Shown in pieces: positions 32,606 through 40,642 of a DNA stretch of 64,000 nt (position 1 is its first letter; every line of letters starts with the position of its first letter). A program made the position numbers and the translations under genes. The notes beneath the pieces are model-generated. The model saw only the letters and a program-made list of their open reading frames with translations. It was not told the origin of the DNA and did no database searches. The stretch comes from an uncultured Propionibacteriaceae bacterium (lineage in GTDB: Bacteria > Actinomycetota > Actinomycetes > Propionibacteriales > Propionibacteriaceae). The stretch covers positions 1 through 64,000 of the forward strand of contig CALCKT010000043.1 of the NCBI GenBank assembly GCA_937965785.1, read 5' to 3'.

Positions 32606-34686
32606 CGGTTGCGCCTTCCCCGGGTGAGCCGGATCAGCTCCTCCTGCATGTCGCTGAGCGGCCTGCCCTCGGGGTCGGTGGTGTGGACCGACCAGGTGCG
32701 GTCCTTGAGTTCCCAGTGGACGGTGCGGTCATCGAAGGCTCGGTCGAAGAGATCCTTGATGCGGGCGATGTGCTCCGGGCTGGACAACCCGACGACGGCC
32801 TCGACGCGCCGGTCCAGGTTGCGGTGCATCAGGTCCGCCGAACCGATCCCGACGTTCGGGTTCCCGCCCGCCTCGAACCAGTAGATGCGGGAGTGTTCCA
32901 GGAACCGCCCCAGGATGGAACGCACCCGGATGTTCTCGCTCAGCCCCTTCACGCCGGGCCGGATGGTGCAGATGCCCCGCACCCACATGTCCACCTTCAC
33001 CCCCGCCAGGGAGGCGCGGTAGAGGGCGTCGATGATGGCCTCGTCGACGATGGAGTTCACCTTGATGCGGATTCCGGACGGCAACCCGGCGGCGTGGTTG
33101 GCGATCTCGGTCTCGATGCGTTCCAGCAGGCCGCTGCGGATGCCGTGCGGTGCGACGAGCAACCTGCGGTACTCGGTCTGGTGGGTGATCCCGGACAGGT
33201 GGTTGAACAGGCGCGCCACATCGTCGGTTATGACGGGATTGGCGGTCAGCAACCCCATGTCCTCGTAGCTGCGGGCGGTCTTGGGATGGTAGTTCCCGGT
33301 GCCGACGTGGGCGTAGCGACGCAACCCGCCCGACTCCTCACGCACCACCAGCGACAGCTTGCAGTGGGTTTTCAACCCGACCATGCCGTAGACGACATGC
33401 ACCCCCGCCTGCTCCAGCTGCCGGGCCCAGGAGATGTTGTTCTGTTCGTCGAAACGGGCCTTGATCTCCACCACCGCGAGTACCTGTTTGCCCGCCTGGG
33501 CGGCCTCGATGAGGGCGTCGACGATGGGGGAGTCCCCGGATGTGCGGTACAGGGTCTGTTTGATCGCCAGCACCGCCGGGTCGGCGGCGGCCTGCTCGAT
33601 GAAACGTTGCACGCTGGTGGCGAACGAGTCGTAGGGGTGCTGCACCAGCACGTCGTGACGTTTGAGTGCCTTGAACAGGTCGGCGGGGTGGGAGGACTCC
33701 ACTTCTGCCAGGTCCGGGTGGGTGATCGGCAGGAAACCCGGGTACTTGAGGTCCTCGCGGCGCGAGTCGTCCAGGGCGAACAGGCCGGTCAGGTCGAGGG
33801 GGGCTGGCAGATGGAAAACCTCGCCGGGCGCGACATCCAGCTCTCCGATGATGGTGGCGAGCATCGTCTCGTCGATGTCATCCTCCACCTCCAGACGCAC
33901 GGGCGGGCGGCCCACCTTGCGTCGCAGCAGCTCCTTCTCCAATGCGTAGAGGAGGTTCTCGGCATCGTCCTCCTCCACCTCGATGTCCTCGTTGCGGGTG
34001 ACTCGGAAGGTGGCGTGGTACAGCACCTCCATGCCCGCGAACAACTGCCCCAGGTGCCGGGAGATGATCTCCTCCAGGGGCACGAACCGCCCCTCCGCGA
34101 GCTTCACGAACCGGGACAGGTTGGTGGGTACCTTCACCCGGGCGAACTGTCTGGCGCCGGTCTCGGGGTTGCGGAGCAGCACCGCGAGGTTCACCGACAG
34201 CCCGGAGATGTAGGGGAACGGGTGCGACGAATCCACCGCGAGGGGGGTCAGCACCGGGAAGATGCGTTCCCCGAACAGGGTGCGCATCCGGTCCTTCTCC
34301 GCGGCGGTCAGTTCCTCCCAGGTGAGGATCTCGATGCCCTCGGCACGCAGTTGGGGCCGGATCTCCTGCTGGAACAGACGGGACTGTTCGGCGACGAGCT
34401 CGGCGGTGCGTTTCAGGATCGAGTCGTGCAGCTCACCCGGCCGGGCACCGGTGATGGTGGTCACCGCCACCCCGGCCTGGATGCGGCGTTTCAGGCCCGC
34501 GACCCGCACCATGAAGAACTCGTCGAGGTTGTTGGAGAAGATCGCCAGGAACTTCACGCGCTCCAGCAAGGGGATGCGTTTCGCATCGCGGGCCAGATCC
34601 AGCACCCGGTTGTTGAAATCCAGCCAGGCCAGTTCCCGGTCCAGGTAGCGGTGCTGCGGGAGCTGCCCGTCCTCGTGTTTGGTCAT
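32602..34686 (-). CDS. ppk1: Polyphosphate kinase 1
   Basis: Makes polyphosphate reversibly from ATP. 694 residues, the normal length. The N-terminal domain has YLDRELAWLDFNNRVL and LAIFSNNLDEFFMVRV. The phosphorylated histidine lies in YAHVGTGNYHPKTA and the second catalytic histidine in LMHRNLDRRVE. AGGAGG precedes ATG 34686. The start overlaps the mshD stop and the stop overlaps the mutT1 start, both by ATGA. An upstream in-frame start at 34803 would sit within mshD and adds non-homologous residues. Confidence 0.96.
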   Translation of the reverse strand: MTKHEDGQLPQHRYLDRELAWLDFNNRVLDLARDAKRIPLLERVKFLAIFSNNLDEFFMVRVAGLKRRIQAGVAVTTITGARPGELHDSILKRTAELVAEQSRLFQQEIRPQLRAEGIEILTWEELTAAEKDRMRTLFGERIFPVLTPLAVDSSHPFPYISGLSVNLAVLLRNPETGARQFARVKVPTNLSRFVKLAEGRFVPLEEIISRHLGQLFAGMEVLYHATFRVTRNEDIEVEEDDAENLLYALEKELLRRKVGRPPVRLEVEDDIDETMLATIIGELDVAPGEVFHLPAPLDLTGLFALDDSRREDLKYPGFLPITHPDLAEVESSHPADLFKALKRHDVLVQHPYDSFATSVQRFIEQAAADPAVLAIKQTLYRTSGDSPIVDALIEAAQAGKQVLAVVEIKARFDEQNNISWARQLEQAGVHVVYGMVGLKTHCKLSLVVREESGGLRRYAHVGTGNYHPKTARSYEDMGLLTANPVITDDVARLFNHLSGITHQTEYRRLLVAPHGIRSGLLERIETEIANHAAGLPSGIRIKVNSIVDEAIIDALYRASLAGVKVDMWVRGICTIRPGVKGLSENIRVRSILGRFLEHSRIYWFEAGGNPNVGIGSADLMHRNLDRRVEAVVGLSSPEHIARIKDLFDRAFDDRTVHWELKDRTWSVHTTDPEGRPLSDMQEELIRLTRGRRNR

Positions 34687-35498
34687 GGCGTTCCTCCTGG
34701 CCGGTAGGCGGTGTCGACGCTCAGGGTCCGGAAACCGGTGGCGGTGTACAACGCGACCACCCTTTCCTCGGAGGCCTCGACGTACAGCTCGGCGTTTTCG
34801 CACCCGGCGGAGTGCAGGTGCGCCAGTCCCGCGGTCAGCAGGGCCCGTCCCAGCCCGGCGCCCCCGTGGTCGGGATGGACCGCCAGGACGTAGACCTCAC
34901 CCAGGGTCGCGTCGTGGCGTTTCGTCCAGTGGAAACCGGCCACCTCGTCGTCTTGGTGCGCCACCAGCAGCCCGGCGGCGTCGAACCATGGCTGCCGGGC
35001 CAGCGCCTGGAAGTCGTCGACGGTGAGCCGTCCCTGCTCCGGGTGGTGGGCGAAGGCCATTCGGTTGACCTCCACCACCCCCGCGGTGTCGGAGGGGTCG
35101 AAGGGGAGGATGCGGTATCCGGTGGGCGCGGGTACGGGGACGATGCCCGCCAAGGGGCGGCCCATCCGCAACAGCTCACGCACCGGGTGGAGTCCCAGTT
35201 TCTCCGCGATGGCGCGGGCGGCGGGCAGGGTGCGGAAGGCCCAGACGAAATACCCGGGACGGGCCTTGACGGCCTCGGCCACCAAGGAGGTGCCGAGACC
35301 CTTGCCCCTGGCTCCGGGGGAGACCGCCACCAGGATGGTGCCGTCGTGGTCGTCGAGGATCGCGAAACCGTCCCGGCGGGTCCACACCTCGCCCTTCCGG
35401 GCGCGGTCCAGCACCAGGAGGGCGGAGTCGTTGAGTGGGTTGAAACCGTCGTGGGCCTCGCAGGCCGCAGCTGTCACACGGGGGTCGATTTCAGGCAT
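34683..35498 (-). CDS. mshD: Mycothiol synthase
   Basis: Acetylates Cys-GlcN-Ins with acetyl-CoA, the final step of mycothiol synthesis. 271 residues with two tandem GNAT acetyltransferase domains. The N-terminal one has VAVSPGARGKGLGTSLV; the active C-terminal one has VYVLAVHPDHGGAGLGRALL and YVEASEERVVALYTATGF. GGGAGG precedes ATG 35498. It overlaps the glnR end by 8 bp and ppk1 by 4 bp. glnR next to mshD is also the order in mycobacteria. Confidence 0.93.
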   Translation of the reverse strand: MPEIDPRVTAAACEAHDGFNPLNDSALLVLDRARKGEVWTRRDGFAILDDHDGTILVAVSPGARGKGLGTSLVAEAVKARPGYFVWAFRTLPAARAIAEKLGLHPVRELLRMGRPLAGIVPVPAPTGYRILPFDPSDTAGVVEVNRMAFAHHPEQGRLTVDDFQALARQPWFDAAGLLVAHQDDEVAGFHWTKRHDATLGEVYVLAVHPDHGGAGLGRALLTAGLAHLHSAGCENAELYVEASEERVVALYTATGFRTLSVDTAYRPGGTP

Positions 35499-36147
35499 CG
35501 TGATCCTCCCAACGTGCCGCGAACCGGTAACCGACGTTGCGTACGGTCCCGATGAAATGGTCGAACTGGCCGAGTTTCGCGCGCAGCCTGCGAATGTGCA
35601 CGTCAACGGTGCGGGTGCCGCCGAAATAGTCGTAACCCCACACCTTGCTGAGCAGCACCTCACGGGTCAGCACCCTGCCCTGGTGCTGCACCAGGTAGCG
35701 GAGCAGCTCGAACTCGGTGTAGGTCAGGTCGAGGGGTTCGCCGGCGATGGTCGCGTGGTAGGCGTCCTCGTCGATGCGGATCGGGCCGGCCACCAGGATG
35801 TGCGGCTGGCTTCCCGAGTGCAGCAGCAGCCGCAACCGGACGTCGACCTCCGCCGCCTCGCAGCCGTCGATCACGAAATCCGAGAACCCCCAGTCGTGGC
35901 TCAGCAACCCCAGGGCCGAGCCCGCGACCATGAGCAGCAGGGGCATGTCGGGGTGGGTCTGCCGGATGATGGTGGTGGCGGTGCGCGCCCAGGCGAGGTC
36001 ACTGCGGGCGTCGACGACGACGGCGTCGACGAGGTCCATGCGACGCAGGGCCTCCTCCGCGCTCGCGGCGGTGCCGAGGTCGTGACTCAGCAGCGACAGG
36101 AAGTCGGGCGCCGGACCGGCGGCGGAGACCAGCAGAATCGAACTCAC
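35491..36147 (-). CDS. glnR: OmpR-family orphan response regulator, GlnR-like
   Basis: A 218-residue regulator: a receiver-like domain (about 1-110) and a winged-helix DNA-binding domain (about 125-210) with LDLTYTEFELLRYLV, VLLSKVWGYDYFGGTRTVDVHIRRLR and VRNVGYRF. The receiver lacks the usual early acidic pair but keeps VVVDARSD. No kinase gene is adjacent. GlnR controls nitrogen assimilation in actinobacteria, and its linkage to mshD supports the name. GTG 36147 was preferred over GTG 36150 because GGGAGG sits 6 nt from it. First gene of glnR-mshD-ppk1-mutT1. Confidence 0.82.
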   Translation of the reverse strand: MSSILLVSAAGPAPDFLSLLSHDLGTAASAEEALRRMDLVDAVVVDARSDLAWARTATTIIRQTHPDMPLLLMVAGSALGLLSHDWGFSDFVIDGCEAAEVDVRLRLLLHSGSQPHILVAGPIRIDEDAYHATIAGEPLDLTYTEFELLRYLVQHQGRVLTREVLLSKVWGYDYFGGTRTVDVHIRRLRAKLGQFDHFIGTVRNVGYRFAARWEDHDA

Positions 36148-36532
36148 CACTCACCTCCCGGTCTCTGCGAGTCCCTATCGTATCGAGGTTTCACCCCCGG
36201 GCGGGGGGCAAGTCCTCCTGTGGGCGGGAGACGCGCAACCCGATGGGTGGGGGAACCTCGGCCGGCTCCCACCGCGGTCCGGGACGAGATGTCGCGTCGT
36301 TGCGGACCTGAACCAGGTGGCGCCCTGTCCCGCTTCGCCCAGAACCCCCGGGCTCCGGGCCGGAGATGCTCCGTCGGCCATGGCTTTCCCGTGCCGGAGT
36401 GCGGTCCCGAAGTCCAGGCGCGGCCGCGGATCGACGACTGTGGGCATTCCCGCGCGGGCAAGCGGTCCCGAAGTTCGGATCCTGCCCGTAGGGCGTCGCG
36501 CCGGGTGCGGGGTGACGGCGTAGCATGACCGC
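36148..36532. other. Intergenic region with two divergent promoters and an imperfect direct repeat
   Basis: On the minus strand TACGAT at 36177-36182 is a candidate -10 for glnR; the surrounding TACGATAGGGA also precedes bS22. On the plus strand TAGCAT at 36521-36526 ends 6 nt before the ATG at 36533. Between them a block of about 33 bp ending GCGGTCCCGAAGT occurs twice (about 36384 and 36450). No gene is supported. Confidence 0.5.
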
Positions 36533-37246
36533 ATGTCAAAGCGCCTGCCCGATGAGTACTTCCGGCAGACCGTCTCCGAATCCTCCGACGTGCGCACCGC
36601 GTCACCGGAGGGCGCGTTGGCGACCCCTTCCGGTGGTCGTGGCCGCAGGCCCCGGGGGGTCTCCCTGTGGTTGGTGATTGCCAGTTGCGTGGCAGCTGCG
36701 CTGGTCGGGGTCGTGGGAACTCGGCTGATGATGCAGCAGAACACCGAGAACTCCTCGCAGACCCCCATCCCATCCGCCACCAGCGTCCTCGACCTGACCC
36801 CCTACGACGGGGCCGTGGCCCCCGTTTCGGCGTCCCAGGCCGCCGGGAGGTGCTCCCAGGGTGGGGAGGACCGGGCCGCCGCGCTCCTGGACGGCCGGGC
36901 CGACACCGTTTGGCGCTGCCCCGGTGCCGGGGTCGGGGAGATGGTGAGTTTCACCTTCCAGCCCGGCACGGAACTGGTCGGGGTGCGGATCATCAACGGC
37001 GACACCACCGGTCAGGGCTACCGGGCAGGTCGCAGGATCTTGGCGGTGCGCTGGACCTTCTCCGACGGCTCCTGGGCGGTGCAGCCGCTCGACGTCAGCC
37101 ACCCGGGGGATCAGGAGGTGCGATTCCCGCCCGTCACCACCAACGACGTCCTCATGACGGTGCTGTCCACCACAGAGCCGGGAAGCCCGGAAGCCGACAC
37201 CAATGCCGTCGCTGTCTCCCACGTGGAGTTCCTGGGCCGCGGCTGA
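36533..37246 (+). CDS. Single-pass membrane protein with discoidin-like ectodomain
   Basis: 237 residues. The cytoplasmic N-terminus of about 42 residues is followed by one membrane helix (about 43-66, SLWLVIASCVAAALVGVVG). The external part from about residue 95 reads like a galactose-binding (discoidin, F5/8 type C) fold: DGRADTVWRCPG near its start, LVGVRIINGDTTG, and VAVSHVEFLGRG at the end. It may bind carbohydrate, but no ligand is known. Leaderless start indicated by TAGCAT 6 nt upstream. Confidence 0.7.
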   Translation: MSKRLPDEYFRQTVSESSDVRTASPEGALATPSGGRGRRPRGVSLWLVIASCVAAALVGVVGTRLMMQQNTENSSQTPIPSATSVLDLTPYDGAVAPVSASQAAGRCSQGGEDRAAALLDGRADTVWRCPGAGVGEMVSFTFQPGTELVGVRIINGDTTGQGYRAGRRILAVRWTFSDGSWAVQPLDVSHPGDQEVRFPPVTTNDVLMTVLSTTEPGSPEADTNAVAVSHVEFLGRG

Positions 37247-37312
37247 GGGAACACGTCGTCGGCTCCACCGGTCCCACTTTTCCCTGCCCACCTGTCCACC
37301 TGCCCACCTGTC

Positions 37313-37430
37313 GGTTCGCTGGCCTTGTTCCTGTTTTGCTGGGCTTGTTCACGTTTGCCTGCGCTGTGAGGCCAGCGAACACGAACAAGCCCAGCAAACC
37401 GGTGTTAGGGCCAGCAAACCGGTGATGGGG
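37313..37430. repeat. Palindromic element family 2 (copy 2)
   Basis: Same element as at 14.1 kb but inverted. A 33-bp stretch centred on 37360 (beginning CTTGTTCACGTTTGC) is identical to the reverse complement of the other copy. GCTGGCC/GGCCAGC units flank it on both sides. A short CACCTGTC/CACCTGCC tandem lies just upstream (37288-37310). It sits between the convergent discoidin-like gene and dtd. Confidence 0.8.
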
Positions 37431-37442
37431 CCGGCAGCTGGG

Positions 37443-37880
37443 TCATTCCCAGTTCGCGGTGTCGATGAGGATGGTGATCGGGCCGTCGTTGACCGAGGCC
37501 ACCTGCATGTCGGCGCCGAACCGGCCGCGTTCGACGGTGGCTCCGAGGGCCTCCAGTTCACTGGCGAGAGCCTCGACGATCGGCTCGGAGACCGGACCGG
37601 GGGCTGCCTTCGACCAGCCGGGACGGCGACCCTTCCGGGTGCTCGCGAACAGCGTGAACTGGCTGACCACCAGGATTGGGGCGTCCACGTCGCTGGCCGA
37701 GAGTTCGTCGTGCAGGATCCGCAGCCCCCAGATCTTCGCGGCCAGGGTTTTCGCCGTCGCGGCGTCATCGTCGTGGCCGACCCCGACCAGCACCAGCAGA
37801 CCGGGCCGGGGCAGTTCACCCACCACCTCGCCATCGACTGAAACGCTGGCGGAGGAAACCCGGGTGATGACAGCACGCAT
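37443..37880 (-). CDS. dtd: D-aminoacyl-tRNA deacylase
   Basis: Removes D-amino acids (and glycine mischarged on tRNA-Ala) from tRNA. 145 residues, the standard length. The two active-site motifs are SQFTLFAS near residue 77 and VNDGPITILID near residue 130; the usual second motif is NxGPVT, so Ile replaces Val. MRAVITRVSSASVSVDG is a typical N-terminus. TAGACA on the minus strand (37887-37892) ends 6 nt before the ATG, so it is probably leaderless and divergent from the small gene at 37931. Confidence 0.95.
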   Translation of the reverse strand: MRAVITRVSSASVSVDGEVVGELPRPGLLVLVGVGHDDDAATAKTLAAKIWGLRILHDELSASDVDAPILVVSQFTLFASTRKGRRPGWSKAAPGPVSEPIVEALASELEALGATVERGRFGADMQVASVNDGPITILIDTANWE

Positions 37881-37886
37881 GGGTGT

Positions 37887-37922
37887 TGTCTATCACGTTG
37901 TCCGGTGCGCGACGGGTAGGGT
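37887..37922. promoter_or_regulatory. Divergent leaderless promoters of dtd and the 37931 gene
   Basis: Minus-strand TAGACA (37887-37892) serves dtd. Plus-strand TAGGGT (37917-37922) ends 8 nt before GTG 37931. The two start points are only about 50 bp apart. Confidence 0.5.
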
Positions 37923-37930
37923 TGCGGTTC

Positions 37931-38044
37931 GTGGGAATGATCACTGCGTGGGTGCTTGTGGTGGCCGCCGCCGGGATCGCGGTCGTCGCGTTGGCGCTGG
38001 CCGCGTCCAAGCTGCTGCGTGGGTTCAAGGGACGAAAGGACTGA
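37931..38044 (+). CDS. 37-residue single-helix membrane protein
   Basis: From GTG 37931 a 37-codon frame encodes MGMITAWVLVVAAAGIAVV... with a hydrophobic helix spanning most of the protein and a basic end (LLRGFKGRKD), predicting an inward-facing C-terminus. It stops 2 bp before the nitrobindin-like gene, so the two are one unit. A -10 box TAGGGT ends 8 nt upstream, consistent with leaderless translation. Function unknown. GTG and an ATG two codons later are both possible. Confidence 0.6.
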   Translation: MGMITAWVLVVAAAGIAVVALALAASKLLRGFKGRKD

Positions 38045-38046
38045 GC

Positions 38047-38562
38047 GTGGAGGGCTTCCAGAACATCGACATCGAGGTGCCGGAGGGTCTCAACCCGGAG
38101 CTGGTGGCTCTCGGCTGGCTCGTCGGTGCGTGGGAGGGATCCGGCAACGGCACCGACCACGAGGGCAACGACTTCACCTTCGAGCAGCGCATCGAGTTCA
38201 CCCACAACGGCGGTGACTACCTGTTCTACGTTTCCCAGGCATTCGGTGTGGGAGAGGACGGGAAGTTCGACCAGCCGCTAGGGATGGAAACCGGTTTCTG
38301 GAGACCGAAACGCGACGCCTCCCTGGAGGTGACGCTCACGAACTCCGACGGCTGGACCGAGGTGCTGGTCGGGAAGATCCAGGTCACCCAGATCAGCCTG
38401 CTGACCGACGCCGTCGTGCGCACCGAGGGTGCCGCCGTCAGCCACGCCTCCGGACAGCGGCTGTACGGAAAGGTGGAGGGCGACCTGATGTACGCCCTCG
38501 ACCGCTCCACCTCCGACCACGAGCTGCGGCCCCACATGTGGGCGCGCCTGGTGAAACAGTGA
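38047..38562 (+). CDS. Nitrobindin-like FABP-family protein
   Basis: A 171-residue beta-barrel protein of the DUF1794/nitrobindin family. The signature GxWxGxG appears as GAWEGSGNG near residues 26-34. FEQRIEF, GMETGFWR and the C-terminal YALDRSTSDHELRPHMWARL fit the ten-stranded barrel; the last histidine is a candidate for the heme-ligand position, which needs checking. Nitrobindins bind ferric heme and act on peroxynitrite. It follows the small membrane gene by 2 bp, and its stop overlaps the ygfZ start (GTGA). Confidence 0.82.
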   Translation: MEGFQNIDIEVPEGLNPELVALGWLVGAWEGSGNGTDHEGNDFTFEQRIEFTHNGGDYLFYVSQAFGVGEDGKFDQPLGMETGFWRPKRDASLEVTLTNSDGWTEVLVGKIQVTQISLLTDAVVRTEGAAVSHASGQRLYGKVEGDLMYALDRSTSDHELRPHMWARLVKQ

Positions 38563-39494
38563 ACGCGACCCTCGTCGAGGACGGCGTGGATGCCGGCCTC
38601 GTCTGGCACCACGGCAACCCGGTCGCGGAGGCGCGCGCCATTGAGGCCGGGGATGCGGTGGTGGACCTTTCCAACCGCGACATCCTGGAGATCACCGGGG
38701 CGGACCGGCTCGGCTGGCTGCACTCGCTGACCTCGCAGCATCTCGAATCCCTCGAACCGGGAAGCCCCTTCGAGGCGCTGATCCTCTCGCCGAACGGGCA
38801 CGTCGAACACGTTCTGGCAGGGGTGGACGACGGGACGCGGATGCTGGCCTGGACCGAACCGGGACGCGCCGCCGCGCTGGTGAATTTCTTGGACTCGATG
38901 CGTTTCATGATGCGGGTTGAGGTGCGTCCCCGCGACGACCTGCGCCTGGCGTGGGTCGGCGACGACGTGGCGGTGCCCGACGACTGGGCGCGACGCCCCT
39001 CCTTGGGGGGACGCGAGGTGTTCCGCCCCGTCGACGAACCAATCCCCGCGGGCAGCCTCGCCGGGACCTGGGCCTTCGACGCGCACCGGATCGCCTCGGG
39101 AACACCGAGGATCTTCGTCGACACCGACGCCCGCACCATTCCCAACGAGATCGGCCTGTTCGGTACCCACCTCAACAAGGGCTGTTACCGCGGCCAGGAG
39201 ACGGTGGCGCGCGTCCACAACCTGGGTCGTCCGCCCCGCCGCCTGACGCTGCTGCACCTCGACGGCACCGCCGAGGCGCTGCCCGCCGCCGGGTCCGCGC
39301 TGGAGCTGGGCGGCAGGGCCGTGGGCTTCGTCGGCTCCTCCGCCCGCCACCACGAACTGGGACCGATCGCCCTGGCACTGGTGAAACGGGCCATCCCCGT
39401 CGATGTCACCCTCACCGTTGACGGGATCGCCGCCGCCCAGGAAATCCTCGTCGACCCGGAGGTCGGCCTGCACTTCCGCGCCAACCTGCGCTGA
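38559..39494 (+). CDS. ygfZ: YgfZ/GcvT-domain folate-binding protein
   Basis: A 311-residue member of the aminomethyltransferase-like family that supports iron-sulfur cluster enzymes through a folate-dependent step. The hallmark KGCYxGQE motif is present as LNKGCYRGQETVARVHN near residue 213. VDLSNRDILEITGADRLGWL forms the N-terminal part. The GTG at 38559 overlaps the upstream stop. The pairing with the nitrobindin-like gene suggests a shared redox or metal-cofactor role, which is inference. Confidence 0.9.
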   Translation: MNATLVEDGVDAGLVWHHGNPVAEARAIEAGDAVVDLSNRDILEITGADRLGWLHSLTSQHLESLEPGSPFEALILSPNGHVEHVLAGVDDGTRMLAWTEPGRAAALVNFLDSMRFMMRVEVRPRDDLRLAWVGDDVAVPDDWARRPSLGGREVFRPVDEPIPAGSLAGTWAFDAHRIASGTPRIFVDTDARTIPNEIGLFGTHLNKGCYRGQETVARVHNLGRPPRRLTLLHLDGTAEALPAAGSALELGGRAVGFVGSSARHHELGPIALALVKRAIPVDVTLTVDGIAAAQEILVDPEVGLHFRANLR

Positions 39495-40031
39495 TCGCGA
39501 CCGGTTCCCTCTCCTGAGGATTTTCCCAACTTCCCGTGGGGGGGGCTTGTGAGTGGCCCTCGCGCCGTTTACGGTGGCAACCAAGTCGAAACGTGGCGCG
39601 GGAACCTCCGGCAAGAGCCGAGAGCGGCGGGGAACCCATCCTCGGAGCGTCGGAGATCGAACCAGCCGGGCGGGTTCCATCGCTTCTGCACAAACCGAAT
39701 TACCAGAAGACGCGTGCCCCGCCCCGGGGTGTCGGTCCGGGTGGGTGACGGTTCGCCACCGGGCCAACCCGATGAGCACCCTGGTGCGGTCCGGGCACCT
39801 CCACAGGAGTGAATCAGTGTTCATTTCCCGATCCCAGTTTCCCGTTCCGAAGATCCGGGCGGTCGGTTTCCTCCCGGCTCCCCGTCCGGACCCCTGGTGA
39901 ATCCTGTCGCTGAGCGGTCAGCGGTCCCCAACCGGTGAGGACCGGCTGTTCAGAACCCCCTGAAAACCCGGGGCGCGGGGATTTCCGCGTCGCCCCGAGG
40001 TGAGTCACACCCGAAAGCGAAAGGAAAGAAA
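39495..40031. other. Long upstream region of the 40032 gene
   Basis: 537 bp without a conventional gene. It contains the 27-codon frame at 39817-39900, a GCTGA/TCAGC hairpin at about 39909-39922 and a GAAAGGAAAGAAA ribosome-binding region immediately before ATG 40032. Confidence 0.5.
39817..39900 (+). CDS. Possible 27-residue leader peptide
   Basis: GTG 39817 is preceded by AGGAG with a 7-nt gap and opens a 27-codon frame encoding MFISRSQFPVPKIRAVGF and a Pro-rich end, then TGA. It is followed within 25 bp by an inverted repeat and then by the exported protein gene at 40032. It could be a leader peptide or a chance frame; no homology was recognised. Confidence 0.3.
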   Translation: MFISRSQFPVPKIRAVGFLPAPRPDPW

Positions 40032-40502
40032 ATGACCATCGAACGACCCGGGATTTCCCGGCGAAGCCTTCTGACCACCACCGCCGTCGGTGTGCCCGCG
40101 ATGGGTCTGCTGGGGGCAGCGAACCTGTTCGGTGCGGCCACGGCGAAAGCGGTTCCCCCGGTAACCGTCGACGGCTACTGGGGTCCGCAGACAACCACGG
40201 CGTTCCAGTGGCTCTTCGGAACCGTTCAGGACGGCGTGGTTTCCAGCCAGCTCGCATCCCAGTCGGCACCCAACACCGGCCTGGCAGGAGGCTGGGAGTG
40301 GGTTCCGGACGCCAACGCGGAGGGATCGGCCGTGATCCGCGCCATCCAGGAGAACCTCAGGATCCCGGTTGACGGGCTGATCGGCCCCACCACCATCAGC
40401 GCCATCCAGGCGCACGAGAGCCAACCACAAACCGGTGTTCTCAAGGCCGGTTCGCAGACCATCAAGATCGTCCAGCAGATGCTGAGCTACGGAAGGTTCT
40501 GA
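40032..40502 (+). CDS. Tat-exported peptidoglycan-binding-like protein
   Basis: A 156-residue secreted protein. The twin-arginine motif SRRSLLTT is followed by a hydrophobic region ending ATAKAV (cleavage near residue 38). The mature part has two PG-binding-type modules: VTVDGYWGPQTTTAFQWLFG and IPVDGLIGPTTISAIQAHE, the pattern seen at the ends of cell-wall hydrolases and phage lysins. There is no catalytic domain. A perfect terminator follows immediately, so it is a single-gene unit. Confidence 0.8.
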   Translation: MTIERPGISRRSLLTTTAVGVPAMGLLGAANLFGAATAKAVPPVTVDGYWGPQTTTAFQWLFGTVQDGVVSSQLASQSAPNTGLAGGWEWVPDANAEGSAVIRAIQENLRIPVDGLIGPTTISAIQAHESQPQTGVLKAGSQTIKIVQQMLSYGRF

Positions 40503-40510
40503 AATGCCGA

Positions 40511-40546
40511 AAAGGGGTGGTGTCCCGGTCGGGACACCACCCCTTT
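40511..40546 (+). terminator. Strong hairpin terminator
   Basis: A perfect 16-bp stem (40511-40526 with 40531-40546) closes a GGTC loop. The stem starts AAAGGGG and ends CCCCTTT, 8 bp after the stop of the exported protein gene. Confidence 0.85.
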
Positions 40547-40642
40547 CGTGTTCTCGTGACATCCTAGGAACACGCGAACGGCGCGGGCCACCATTCCGGG
40601 ATGCGGCCCGCACACACCCACCAGGGAGACGGGAGGCGGGAC

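Noticed and set aside
32326..34707. A 793-codon plus-strand frame antisense to ppk1
   Set aside because: Same reasons; ppk1 on the minus strand has all catalytic histidines and a good ribosome-binding site.
36144..36780. Minus-strand frames of about 200 codons upstream of glnR
   Set aside because: No motif, Arg/Pro-rich, running through intergenic sequence and antisense to the discoidin-like gene.
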